DNA of 55,593 nt, from positions 4,800 through 60,392 of the forward strand of contig NZ_QAJI01000009.1 of assembly GCF_003852495.1 (NCBI RefSeq), read 5' to 3'. Both the position numbers and the translations under genes were made by a program. The stretch comes from Taibaiella sp. KBW10 (GTDB taxonomy: Bacteria > Bacteroidota > Bacteroidia > Chitinophagales > Chitinophagaceae). The stretch's first letter is position 1; each line of letters begins with the position of its first letter. This document shows positions 8,985 through 17,962 of the stretch, piece after piece. Below the pieces are notes generated by a model. That model was not told where the DNA came from. It saw nothing but the letters and a program-made list of their open reading frames with translations, and ran no database searches.

Positions 8985-9668
8985 TTAGAGTGGAGTTTCC
9001 TGAGATTCGATACCTACATAACCAAATTTAATAGCAAAAAAGGCCAGACCGGCGCGCGTTTTGACGCCAATTTTATTATACAACCTCAGCCGGTGTGCCT
9101 CTATGCTTTTTGCTGAATAGCCCAGCAGGCCGGAGATTTCATCGAAGGTTTTATCAGCAATACTGTAACGCAACAATTGCATATCCAGAGCAGTGAGCTC
9201 CGGTAAGACAAATTTCTTACGTTTAACACTCTGCACAAATTCTTTGGAAAAGAGTTCTGTATTATAGAGGCCTACATCATAAATTTCTTCTATTGCCCTG
9301 CGCATTTCGCTGGCTTTGGCGCGTTTGGTCAGGTAGCCATCTGCCCCACATAAAACCATACGTACCCTATAGCCTTCTGACTCATAAGCAGAGATCACAA
9401 GTATCTTTATTTCAGGCCATTTATGTTTTAGTGCGGTGATGGTCTCAAATCCATCCATTTTGGGCATAGAGATATCTAAGAGGCATACATTCGGCTCTTC
9501 CGGACATTCTTCCATCTTCTTAATCAGGTCTGCTCCGTTGCCTGCTTCGACAATTACCTTGATCCGGCCATCTTTTTCGAGATTCGTGATAATGGCTTCT
9601 CTGATCAGGTCATGATCTTCAGCATAGGCTATCTTTATGGGAATAATATCATTTTTCAGGTCCTTCAC
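8985..9668 (-). CDS. NarL/FixJ-family response regulator
   Basis: 227 residues: receiver domain (about 10-130) with acidic pocket E17-D18, phosphoacceptor Asp65 in LLDISMPKMDG and the conserved Lys in LTKRAKASEMRRA, followed by a LuxR-type helix-turn-helix (DKTFDEISGLLGYSAKSIEAHRLRLYNKIGVKTRAGLAFFA). It controls transcription in response to phosphorylation. It is the first gene of the four-gene unit running to 7062. The cognate short kinase in that unit lacks its phosphoacceptor His, so the phosphate donor for this regulator is uncertain. Confidence 0.92.
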   Translation of the reverse strand: MKDLKNDIIPIKIAYAEDHDLIREAIITNLEKDGRIKVIVEAGNGADLIKKMEECPEEPNVCLLDISMPKMDGFETITALKHKWPEIKILVISAYESEGYRVRMVLCGADGYLTKRAKASEMRRAIEEIYDVGLYNTELFSKEFVQSVKRKKFVLPELTALDMQLLRYSIADKTFDEISGLLGYSAKSIEAHRLRLYNKIGVKTRAGLAFFAIKFGYVGIESQETPL

Positions 9669-10037
9669 AAACTATACAATTGAGGGGGGTTACCCGTTAT
9701 TAACGAGTTATTAAAGTTAATTTTTTTGTTCAATTGATAAAAGTAGGATTTCCCTTTCTTCTTTTGTCTGCTTTTTGTTATTTTTTGTAGATTTTTGGCC
9801 TTTTTTGATAAGATTTGAGGGATTTCCCCTTTGCAAAGAGGCTCTAACTTTTCACCTTTACCTTATAAAGCAAGGAAGCTGAACATCTTATCATGAAAAA
9901 ATGAACGTAAGCATTGTTTTTCATGAGTAAAACCATTTCCCTTATTCGTGGTTACATTCATTATCTAATGAAAAAATAATTTTTAATCTTCCTAAAGTTT
10001 TTTCCATTTTTTGAGATTATAAAAATGGCTCAAATAC
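9669..10037. other. Divergent intergenic region with a 10-bp inverted repeat
   Basis: 369 nt, T-rich, between the response regulator and the DNRLRE gene. It contains a perfect inverted repeat, TCATGAAAAA at 9891-9900 and TTTTTCATGA at 9917-9926, separated by 16 nt and about 112 nt before the DNRLRE start. This could be an operator or a weak hairpin. No exact TAnnTTTG box with a spaced TTG was found on either strand, and no gene is seen. Confidence 0.45.
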
Positions 10038-10991
10038 ATGAATTTACGTAAACTCTTTTGTACCGGTATCCTTGCCGGAAGTTTTTTGGTGCAAGCCGCA
10101 CAGGCGCAATACACCCTTAATTTAAAACCAGGCCCTAAAGAAGGTTTGGATGCTGAATTGACCTATATGGAAGATGCTTGTCATAATTCCGGTCAGCCCT
10201 TACCGCCTCATTTGATCAATAGTGGTTCTAAAGCATATATGACGATTTCTGACTGGACATGGAATGAGGTTGGATGCCCCGGTAGTACGACAAGATCATT
10301 AATTAAATTTAGCGGCTTAAGTACGCTTCCTCCGGGTGCCCGTATTACCAGTGCCACCATGAGCTTATACCATCCTGCACCGATAAGTGGTATGTGGGGT
10401 AATAACTATTTTCCGGGTACGCCTTTGTCTAATACAAATGAAGGAAGCGTGTATTTGGTCGACCGCTCAGATGTCGGTACATGGAATGAAGACAGGGTTG
10501 ACTGGACTGATAAACCTGGTTATGAAACAGGTATCTCTGCTGCAATTCCCGTAACCAATACCCAATGGAATGGCGTTTCTACCACAGACGTAACCAAACT
10601 TGTGCAGGAGATTGTAAATGGGGGCGGAATAAATAATGGATTTTACCTGAAATTAAATACAGAAGTACATTATCGGGCTCAGGTTTATGCGACCAGCGAT
10701 CATCCGGATGCGGCACTTTGGCCTGAACTCCGTGTTCGCTATACTTTGCCCTATACGGCACAATTGTCGATCAGCCCTAATCCTGCAAAAGATAAGATAA
10801 CGGTACAGGCAAATGAAGAAATTGCCAGCCTGAAAATTGTATCGGTATCGGGTAGTACCATACAAAATGCTACTTCTGTAAAAGAGCATAATGCTTTTGT
10901 ATCCGTTTCGGATCTTAGTCCGGGACTTTACTTTATTGAAGCAATCACCGTTACAGGGAAACTGGTACGGGGGAAATTTGTAAAAGAATAA
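10038..10991 (+). CDS. DNRLRE-domain secreted protein with T9SS sorting domain
   Basis: 317 residues. A signal peptide (MNLRKLFCTGILAGSFLVQAAQAQ) is followed by a DNRLRE-like beta-sandwich covering about residues 28-235. The recognisable elements are RSLIKFSGLSTLPPGARITSATMSLYH, the internal WNEDRVDWTDKPGY, TDVTKLVQEIVNGG and FYLKLNTE, ending WPELRVRY. The last 75 residues form a type A T9SS sorting domain (SISPNPAKDKITVQ ... LSPGLYFIEAITVTGKLVRGKFVKE). Such proteins are exported through the outer membrane and attached to the surface or released; DNRLRE domains are carbohydrate-associated or adhesive modules. It is a lone gene followed by a strong hairpin terminator. Confidence 0.85.
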   Translation: MNLRKLFCTGILAGSFLVQAAQAQYTLNLKPGPKEGLDAELTYMEDACHNSGQPLPPHLINSGSKAYMTISDWTWNEVGCPGSTTRSLIKFSGLSTLPPGARITSATMSLYHPAPISGMWGNNYFPGTPLSNTNEGSVYLVDRSDVGTWNEDRVDWTDKPGYETGISAAIPVTNTQWNGVSTTDVTKLVQEIVNGGGINNGFYLKLNTEVHYRAQVYATSDHPDAALWPELRVRYTLPYTAQLSISPNPAKDKITVQANEEIASLKIVSVSGSTIQNATSVKEHNAFVSVSDLSPGLYFIEAITVTGKLVRGKFVKE

Positions 10992-11091
10992 TTGAAACCA
11001 CAGCCCGGCAATAGAGCAATGAATTTCCTTTTATAATAACGCTCAATACTATTTAAGGATTTTACGTTCTTCAGCCTTTTGAAAAAAAACG

Positions 11092-11146
11092 AAAAGCCTG
11101 TCGAAACCCTGTATTCATCTGTTACAGGGATTTGACGGGCTTTTTT
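11092..11146 (+). terminator. Rho-independent terminator after the DNRLRE gene
   Basis: A long hairpin of about 22 bp (AAAAGCCTGTCGAAACCCTG paired with CAGGGATTTGACGGGCTTTT, a few mismatches or wobbles) has a loop near 11113-11120 and ends in a T-run. Confidence 0.8.
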
Positions 11147-11240
11147 ATGTCTGCTTCGTTTTGTGCATCCAAAATGGGTGCATCTATTTTGGAAAGCGGT
11201 ACGCCTGTTACGGTAAAATAATAAGGTTTCAGGGGGGAGC

Positions 11241-11612
11241 TTATTTCACCATAGGTTTATACTTCTTCCGGTTGTCAAATATGATCCAAAGATTAATGAC
11301 CATGAGTATCGCTGCAATAGCCATTCCAGAACGATCCAGAACCAGGTGATGTAGCAAAATGCCTACCATAACCGGAAAAAGGATGATGGCGCCTAAAGCA
11401 CGGTATTTATTGCTGAGTACAAGTACGCCGCCTATAATTTCGGCAACAGCGACTAAAGGAATCAACCAGGTAAGTTGCATCAAAGCGGCGAACAAACTTT
11501 TTTGTGCTTCTGTCGGTTCCGGCATAGGCATATAATGGAAAAATTTATTAAGCCCGGAATTAATAAACATTAATGCGAACAGAATGTAGATAACTAGTTT
11601 TACGATTTTCAT
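11241..11612 (-). CDS. DoxX-family membrane protein
   Basis: 123 residues with four transmembrane helices: VKLVIYILFALMFINSGLNKF, FAALMQLTWLIPLVAVAEIIGGVLVL, YRALGAIILFPVMVGILLHHLVL and MAIAAILMVINLWIIF. The GLNKFFHY turn after helix 1 and the AEIIGGVLVL segment match DoxX/MauE-like small membrane proteins. Family members have been linked to quinol oxidation, thiosulfate handling and redox stress, but the role here is unknown. Standalone gene with its own -7 box 18 nt upstream. Confidence 0.82.
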   Translation of the reverse strand: MKIVKLVIYILFALMFINSGLNKFFHYMPMPEPTEAQKSLFAALMQLTWLIPLVAVAEIIGGVLVLSNKYRALGAIILFPVMVGILLHHLVLDRSGMAIAAILMVINLWIIFDNRKKYKPMVK

Positions 11613-11629
11613 ATGATCTTTATTTATAT

Positions 11630-11637
11630 CAAATATA
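11630..11637 (-). promoter_or_regulatory. Putative -7 promoter element for the DoxX gene
   Basis: The minus strand reads TATATTTG, an exact TAnnTTTG match, 18 nt before the DoxX start codon. The nearest upstream TTTG is only 13 nt away, shorter than usual, so the -33 box is uncertain. Confidence 0.4.
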
Positions 11638-11795
11638 ATTATTTCTGATACAAATAGTTTATTTAAGAACGTCTTTTTTAAAAGACAAGTGTACCGCGAT
11701 AATAAAATCGCAGCTTTTAGGATTAAAATTGTATTTTAGGTTAGCGCCTGGTCATCGACAATAGGGGTTGCTGTAGTGCCGGAAATCAATATAAG

Positions 11796-12317
11796 ATGGA
11801 AAATGAAATGGGAAGTTCAATGTTCTATAAAGAGATGGATACGCCTGTAGGCCGATTAAAGCTTATCGCCAGTAATCTTGGGCTGGTAGCGGTTCTTTGG
11901 GAAGGGGAAACCTTTTCACGCATTAAGCTCGAAACACCACCACAGGCAGCAAATGATCATCCGATACTTTTGGCAGCAGAGCAGCAACTGGCAGAATATT
12001 TTGCACAAAAAAGAAAAGTATTTGACCTTCCCCTGGCTATTACCGGTACTGAATTTCAGAAAAAAGTATGGGCGCTATTGGCCACCATTCCCTATGGGAA
12101 AACCAAGACTTATGGTGCCTTGGCACAATTAATGGGCGATTCCAAAACGGTACGGGCCGTAGGAGGTGCATTGAATAAAAATCCTGTTTCAATTATCATT
12201 CCCTGCCATAGGGTAATCGGTGCCGCCGGGCAATTAGTAGGATTTGCCGGAGGGCTGTATCATAAAAGCTACTTGCTGGATATAGAAAACCCTAAGATAC
12301 AATATTCCTTATGGTAA
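11796..12317 (+). CDS. ogt: Methylated-DNA--protein-cysteine methyltransferase
   Basis: 173 residues. A suicide repair protein that moves the methyl group from O6-methylguanine to its own cysteine. The active site IIIPCHRVIG is present with Cys137, preceded by the recognition-helix region (IPYGKTKTYGALAQLMG and VRAVGGALNKNP with the arginine finger). It has the N-terminal ribonuclease-H-like domain and no Ada DNA-binding part, so it is of the Ogt type. A second alkylation repair gene follows after about 40 nt on the same strand, which suggests a small DNA repair unit. Confidence 0.93.
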   Translation: MENEMGSSMFYKEMDTPVGRLKLIASNLGLVAVLWEGETFSRIKLETPPQAANDHPILLAAEQQLAEYFAQKRKVFDLPLAITGTEFQKKVWALLATIPYGKTKTYGALAQLMGDSKTVRAVGGALNKNPVSIIIPCHRVIGAAGQLVGFAGGLYHKSYLLDIENPKIQYSLW

Positions 12318-12356
12318 ATAATAAAACCTGATTATCCTTCTCTTAATTATCCTTTG

Positions 12357-13001
12357 ATGTTTAATACCTTTTCTGCACACAATTTTAAGGACCTATGTGA
12401 TACTTTATCTGCTAGAGATGAGGGGCTGGCAATGATCATTAAAACCTATGGATATCCACCCATGTGGACGCGCCCCAATACTTATGAGACATTGGTCCAT
12501 ATTATTTTAGAACAGCAGGTTTCTTTGGCCTCGGCATTAGCCGCTTTGCATCAATTAAGACAAGAAACAAGGGGCATTACACCCGCTGCTATACTCGCTT
12601 TAAGTGACGAGACCATGAGGGCTTGTTATGTGAGCCGTCAGAAAATGAGCTATATCAGAATACTGGCGAGGGCGATAGCGGAAGGCGATTTGGATCTGGA
12701 CGCATTGACTGTTTGTGCCGACGAAGATATCCGTGCACAATTGATCAGGCTAAAGGGTATTGGACACTGGACGATAGATGTATACCTGATGTTCGTACTG
12801 CAGCGTGCCGATATCTTTCCTTTTGGAGATCTTGCAGCCGTTAACGCATTAAAAAGGCTAAAACAATTGCCGAAAGAAACCCCGCGTGCCGCTTTGCCTG
12901 ATATGATACAGCATTGGCGACCCTATCGTACTGTAGCGACTATGATCCTATGGCATCATTATTTATCATCACCGATAAGCGCAAAAATGCAATCCCTATA
13001 A
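12357..13001 (+). CDS. DNA-3-methyladenine glycosylase, AlkA-like (HhH-GPD)
   Basis: 214 residues from the ATG at 12357; a TTG three bases earlier is less likely. Base-excision repair glycosylase of the helix-hairpin-helix GPD superfamily that removes alkylated bases. The hairpin is LKGIGHWTIDVYLMF (GIGHWT at residues 134-139), followed by IFPFGDLAAV with the catalytic Asp158. The N-terminal half LVHIILEQQVSLASA is the usual substrate-pocket helix. It lacks the extra N-terminal domain of E. coli AlkA. It pairs with ogt immediately upstream: together they repair methylated guanine and adenine. Confidence 0.9.
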   Translation: MFNTFSAHNFKDLCDTLSARDEGLAMIIKTYGYPPMWTRPNTYETLVHIILEQQVSLASALAALHQLRQETRGITPAAILALSDETMRACYVSRQKMSYIRILARAIAEGDLDLDALTVCADEDIRAQLIRLKGIGHWTIDVYLMFVLQRADIFPFGDLAAVNALKRLKQLPKETPRAALPDMIQHWRPYRTVATMILWHHYLSSPISAKMQSL

Positions 13002-13068
13002 TTTCCTTATCCCTCACCCAATAATCACTGCTATGGGACATAGGCCATCACAAATAAATCTTAAATAG

Positions 13069-13098
13069 TTTGAGGGCTAACGATATTCTTTACTTTTA
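13069..13098 (+). promoter_or_regulatory. Putative promoter of the MarR gene
   Basis: TTTG at 13069-13072, an 18-nt spacer, then TACTTTTA at 13091-13098 (seven of eight matches to TAnnTTTG). The start codon is about 41 nt downstream, a normal leader length. Confidence 0.45.
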
Positions 13099-13138
13099 CC
13101 CTCTGGGTGGTCCTTTAACCGATCACTACATACACTAG

Positions 13139-13567
13139 ATGGAACATACTAAAATAGTCATAGACACGATGTATACCCTGAGTATCAGCGTGCGTAAATA
13201 CTTCCACAAAAAGCTGGCCTTATTGAATCTCGACATTACTTATGAAATGATAAGGTTACTGGCCATTCTTTCCAGGAATAATTATATGAACCAGCAGGAG
13301 ATTGCCGATATTTCTACAAAAAATAAAGCGAGCCTTACTTCCTTGCTGGATAATATGCAGAAGCGGGAGCTGATCGTACGGACAGAAGATGATTTAGATC
13401 GGAGAAATAAAATCATTAGCCTTACGGCCAAGGGGAAAGCGTATATGAAGGAAGTGAGCCCGGTCGTCAATACTTTTTTTCAGTTGGTAGAAGATCACAT
13501 CGGTAAACAAGAGATGGAGAGAATGAATAAAACTATTATGAAAATCAATCAGCTGCTCAACGTATAA
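13139..13567 (+). CDS. MarR-family transcriptional regulator
   Basis: 142 residues, standard for a MarR winged-helix dimer: N-terminal dimerisation helix (TMYTLSISVRKYFHKKLALLN), DNA-binding helices (MNQQEIADISTKNKASLTSLLDNMQKRELIVRT) and wing (DLDRRNKIISLTAKGKAY). Such proteins usually repress genes for stress, efflux or aromatic compounds and release DNA on ligand binding or Cys oxidation. No Cys is present, so ligand sensing is more likely. It is convergent with the alcohol dehydrogenase gene and follows alkA by about 137 nt with its own promoter; its target is not evident. Confidence 0.87.
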   Translation: MEHTKIVIDTMYTLSISVRKYFHKKLALLNLDITYEMIRLLAILSRNNYMNQQEIADISTKNKASLTSLLDNMQKRELIVRTEDDLDRRNKIISLTAKGKAYMKEVSPVVNTFFQLVEDHIGKQEMERMNKTIMKINQLLNV

Positions 13568-13651
13568 GCACCTTATTAAGGCAATGTTCTTTTGAACTTT
13601 TCAGAAGTGAGCTTGTGCGCACAATAGGGACTATATAAGAATCGAAATGAT

Positions 13652-13685
13652 AAAAAAAGGAAGATACTGCTATCTTCCTTTTTTT
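13652..13685. terminator. Bidirectional terminator between the MarR and alcohol dehydrogenase genes
   Basis: A 15-bp perfect stem (AAAAAAAGGAAGATA and its complement) with loop CTGC, flanked by a T-run on both strands. It lies between two convergent genes and suits both. Confidence 0.8.
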
Positions 13686-13762
13686 GCGTCCGACATAATA
13701 TTTCAAGCCGCTTTACATAAAACACCTTTCTACTGCTCCTCGTATAGCAGAAAGTGTTAAGG

Positions 13763-14827
13763 TTAATTTTTTATAGAAGCCATGTCAATAACAAAACGGT
13801 ATTTGACATCGCCTTTTAGCAAGCGTTCATAGGCATCATTAATTTGATCTACCCTGATAAGTTCAATATCTGCAGTGATCTGGTGCTGGGCACAGAAGTC
13901 CAGCATTTCCTGTGTTTCTGCAATCCCACCAATATTAGATCCCGCAAAGCTTCGTCTGCCCAGTATTAAACTGAAGGAAGTCACCGGTAGCGGTTCCATA
14001 GGTGCACCAACCAAAGCGAGCGAGCCATCTACTTTTAATAAATTCAGATAAGCATCAATGTTATGCTGAGCAGATACACAGTCCAGGATGAAATGAAGAC
14101 TTTTGGCATGTTGTGCCATTTGAGCGGCATCGGTAGACAGTACAACCTCATCGGCACCTAAGCGTTTTGCATCTTCTGTTTTGGATAAAGATGTCGTAAA
14201 CACAACCACATGTGCGCCCATAGCCTTAGCAATTTTGATACCCATGTGTCCGAGGCCACCAATGCCAACGATACCTACTTTCTGACCAGGACCCACTTTC
14301 CAGTGCCTTAAGGGAGAATAAGTAGTGATACCGGCACATAACAATGGCGCTGTTCCGGCGAGGTCCAGGTTTTCCGGTACCCGCAATACATAATTTTCAT
14401 CTACTACTACACTTTCAGAATAGCCTCCATAAGTTCGGCCGCCGATGTGTGTATCGGGAGAATTGAAGGTAAGGGTATTGCCCGGTTCACAAAACTGTTC
14501 CAAACCGTCTTTACAATAATCGCATTCACGACAGGAGTCTACCATACAACCTACTGCGGCAAGATCGCCTACTTTAAATTTCGTGACATGATTGCCTACA
14601 CTCGTTACCCTGCCTACGATTTCATGTCCCGGCACGATCGGGTATACTGTATTGTGCCATTCGTTTTTGGCACTGTGCAGATCAGAGTGGCAAATCCCAC
14701 TAAAGAGGATTTCAATTTCTACATCATGAGGCGTTACTGTTCTGCGTTGGATATCCATTGCCTGCAAAGGGGCATCAGCCGCCTCTGTACCATAGGCTTT
14801 CGTACTTTTTGTTGCTGTGTGATTCAT
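13763..14827 (-). CDS. Zinc-dependent NAD(P) alcohol dehydrogenase (YahK/CAD-like)
   Basis: 354 residues, medium-chain dehydrogenase. Catalytic zinc ligands are visible in GICHSDLHSAKNEW and GHEIVGRV. The structural zinc lobe has its four cysteines in GCMVDSCRECDYCKDGLEQFC. The Rossmann GIGGLGHMGIKIAKAMGAHVVVF carries the GxGGLG motif. It resembles the cinnamyl-alcohol/YahK group, which reduces aldehydes with NADPH. It lies 64 nt downstream of an aldo/keto reductase and an AraC regulator on the same strand, a common arrangement for aldehyde or electrophile detoxification. Confidence 0.92.
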   Translation of the reverse strand: MNHTATKSTKAYGTEAADAPLQAMDIQRRTVTPHDVEIEILFSGICHSDLHSAKNEWHNTVYPIVPGHEIVGRVTSVGNHVTKFKVGDLAAVGCMVDSCRECDYCKDGLEQFCEPGNTLTFNSPDTHIGGRTYGGYSESVVVDENYVLRVPENLDLAGTAPLLCAGITTYSPLRHWKVGPGQKVGIVGIGGLGHMGIKIAKAMGAHVVVFTTSLSKTEDAKRLGADEVVLSTDAAQMAQHAKSLHFILDCVSAQHNIDAYLNLLKVDGSLALVGAPMEPLPVTSFSLILGRRSFAGSNIGGIAETQEMLDFCAQHQITADIELIRVDQINDAYERLLKGDVKYRFVIDMASIKN

Positions 14828-14891
14828 TTTTTTATTTGTTTTTAAGAAGGTCTGTGATTCTTTGCATGGTTTGTACTATAAGCGATTTGTC

Positions 14892-15920
<1,029 letters not shown>

Positions 15921-15974
15921 TTAGAATGGAGTAAGGGTACAGACTAACGAAAAAGAAACAATAGCTTACGAAAA

Positions 15975-16874
15975 TCAAACATGGCGAAATTTTAACGGAC
16001 TGACCGACATGTGCTTTTTGAAAAAATTATTGAAATGGGTTACCTCTGTATAACCCAAGGCATAAGCAATTTCCGAAACCGTCCAGGACGTTTGCTTTAA
16101 TAGGATCTTGGCTTCTTGTAAGAGGCGTTCCGCAATAATCTGTGAGGTTGTTTTTTCTGTTGCTTCTTTAAGCGCCCGGTTTAAATGATTCACATGAATA
16201 TTTAGTTTTTCCGCATAATCAGACGCAGAGCGCAACCCCAAAGCCTGATGTACATCATCTATCGGAAATTGCCGTTCCATGAGCTCTAAAAACAAAGTGG
16301 CAATACGTTGTGCGGCATTGAGCGGATGTTTGTTTAAGTGATCAGATGCCTGCATCCTTAAGGTAAAATGAACCATTTCATATACGATCGTCCGAAGCAA
16401 ATCATACTTGTGTATGTAATCTGAATTAATCTCCGTTAGCATCCGTTCGAAATTACCGGCCAGAATAGCCGCCTGTTCATCACTCAGCTCAAATACATGG
16501 TCTCCTTCCGGTTGAAAAACAGAATATTGATTAAGGTTGCCATAATGATGGAAGAAAGACTGGTCGAAAATGCAAAAATAGCCTTGGTGTATCTGGTCTG
16601 TATGCTCCCAGCGGTAGGGGATCTGCGGATTAGAAAAGATCAAAGCTTGTTTTTGTATCTGAATAGCTTTATCGGCATAGGCAATCGTACTTTCTCCTAT
16701 GAGTAAAGTAATTTTGAAGTAATCGCGTTTTTTATAGGGTACCGGCTTGGAATGATTACCACTGAAGGGTTCCAGTTTAAATACATTAAAATGACAGATC
16801 TCTTTGCATAGCTTATCGGGCATAAAGTCGTATTGCCTTTTGTAAAAGGCCGCCAGCGTTTCCATTTCATTCAT
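15975..16874 (-). CDS. AraC-family transcriptional regulator
   Basis: 299 residues: an N-terminal cupin-like sensing domain (about 1-150) and a C-terminal pair of helix-turn-helix motifs. The first reads GLRSASDYAEKLNIHVNHLNRALKEATEKTTSQII; the second is TVSEIAYALGYTEVTHFNNFFKKHMSVSPLKFRH, with the family's A.LGY...FNNFFKK signature. It is upstream of and on the same strand as the aldo/keto reductase and alcohol dehydrogenase, and divergent from a dienelactone hydrolase-like gene, so it probably controls some of these; no operator was identified. Confidence 0.9.
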   Translation of the reverse strand: MNEMETLAAFYKRQYDFMPDKLCKEICHFNVFKLEPFSGNHSKPVPYKKRDYFKITLLIGESTIAYADKAIQIQKQALIFSNPQIPYRWEHTDQIHQGYFCIFDQSFFHHYGNLNQYSVFQPEGDHVFELSDEQAAILAGNFERMLTEINSDYIHKYDLLRTIVYEMVHFTLRMQASDHLNKHPLNAAQRIATLFLELMERQFPIDDVHQALGLRSASDYAEKLNIHVNHLNRALKEATEKTTSQIIAERLLQEAKILLKQTSWTVSEIAYALGYTEVTHFNNFFKKHMSVSPLKFRHV

Positions 16875-17060
16875 GAAATAAAATTACGAATTTCAAACGC
16901 TACCGCAACAGGTGACCTTAAAATTAACATTGCATGTCGGCAACTTGTATCAATTATCGAATTCTTCAGGCATTGGCCCCGGTTTTATTACCTTTATAAA
17001 AACAAAACGGGTGCCGGCGTGCTTATCCGTTTATTTTGTAAATCGTTCAAATAAGTTTAT

Positions 17061-17804
17061 ATGAGAAATATATTATGTCTTGCTGTAGCCATATTAGCCG
17101 GTTTTACAACGATCGCTCAGCAATTAAAGCCGGTACGCTATAGCGATGGTGCGCAACAGCTCGCCGGAATGGTCACAAATAATGCCGGTAAAAAATTGCC
17201 GGGCGTGCTCATTCTTCCTGCATGGAAAGGGCCGGATGAGGAAGCCAAGGCAGCTGCGCTGGCTTTAGCCAAACAGGGGTATATCGCCTTTGTTGCCGAT
17301 ATCTATGGTGTAGGAAATATCCCTTCCGATAATGCTGCCGCTTCGAAAATAGCAGGGCAGTATAAACAAGATTATAAAGCTTATCAGCACCGGATACTTT
17401 TGGCTTTGGAACAATTAAAAAAAGAAGGTGCTTTGCCGGATAAAATTGCTGTGATCGGCTATTGTTTTGGCGGAAGTGGCGCTCTGGAAGCTGCCCGTGC
17501 CGGTTTTCCTGTAGTCGGTATTGTATCTATCCACGGAGGGTTGGCCAAATCGGCCGATCGCGAGAATGCCGCGCTGAGCACAAAAATACTTATTGAAAAT
17601 CCTGCGGATGACCAAAGTGTGCAACCGGAAGACCTGCATAAGCTGGTGACGGAGATGAATGATGGAAAGGCAGACTGGCAAATAATTACCTACGCCCATA
17701 GCAAACATACGTTTACCGATCCGAAATCGCCGGACTATAATGCGGTAATGGCTAAAAGGGCCTGGCAGCATACCTTAATGTTTTTGAAAGAACTCTTTCA
17801 ATGA
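17061..17804 (+). CDS. Exported dienelactone hydrolase-family protein
   Basis: 247 residues with a signal peptide (MRNILCLAVAILAGFTTIAQ). Alpha/beta hydrolase of the dienelactone hydrolase type. The nucleophile elbow is GYCFGGSG with Cys135; the catalytic Asp is likely in NPADDQSVQPED and the His in YAHSKHTFTDP. Cys instead of Ser is typical of the family. Being exported it probably works in the periplasm; the substrate is unknown. Divergent from the AraC gene with about 186 nt between; a TTATTTTG sequence near 17031 may be the -7 box. Confidence 0.88.
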   Translation: MRNILCLAVAILAGFTTIAQQLKPVRYSDGAQQLAGMVTNNAGKKLPGVLILPAWKGPDEEAKAAALALAKQGYIAFVADIYGVGNIPSDNAAASKIAGQYKQDYKAYQHRILLALEQLKKEGALPDKIAVIGYCFGGSGALEAARAGFPVVGIVSIHGGLAKSADRENAALSTKILIENPADDQSVQPEDLHKLVTEMNDGKADWQIITYAHSKHTFTDPKSPDYNAVMAKRAWQHTLMFLKELFQ

Positions 17805-17833
17805 TCAGTAAGCGATCCTAAATTGGGTGCGCA

Positions 17834-17871
17834 ATAGTAAAGCGCCCATCATATGAGGGGCGCTTTACTAT
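17834..17871. terminator. Perfect 14-bp stem-loop between convergent genes
   Basis: ATAGTAAAGCGCCC pairs perfectly with GGGCGCTTTACTAT across a 10-nt loop. No long T-run follows on either strand, so it may end transcription weakly or act as a structural 3' end for both the hydrolase and threonine aldolase genes. Confidence 0.55.
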
Positions 17872-17962
17872 GTTTAAAATACGGTTCCCGTGCACACACT
17901 TTTGAATCATATCTTTTCTGTTTTAGCAGAAGGGAAAAGACATACGCATATTTTAGATAGAA

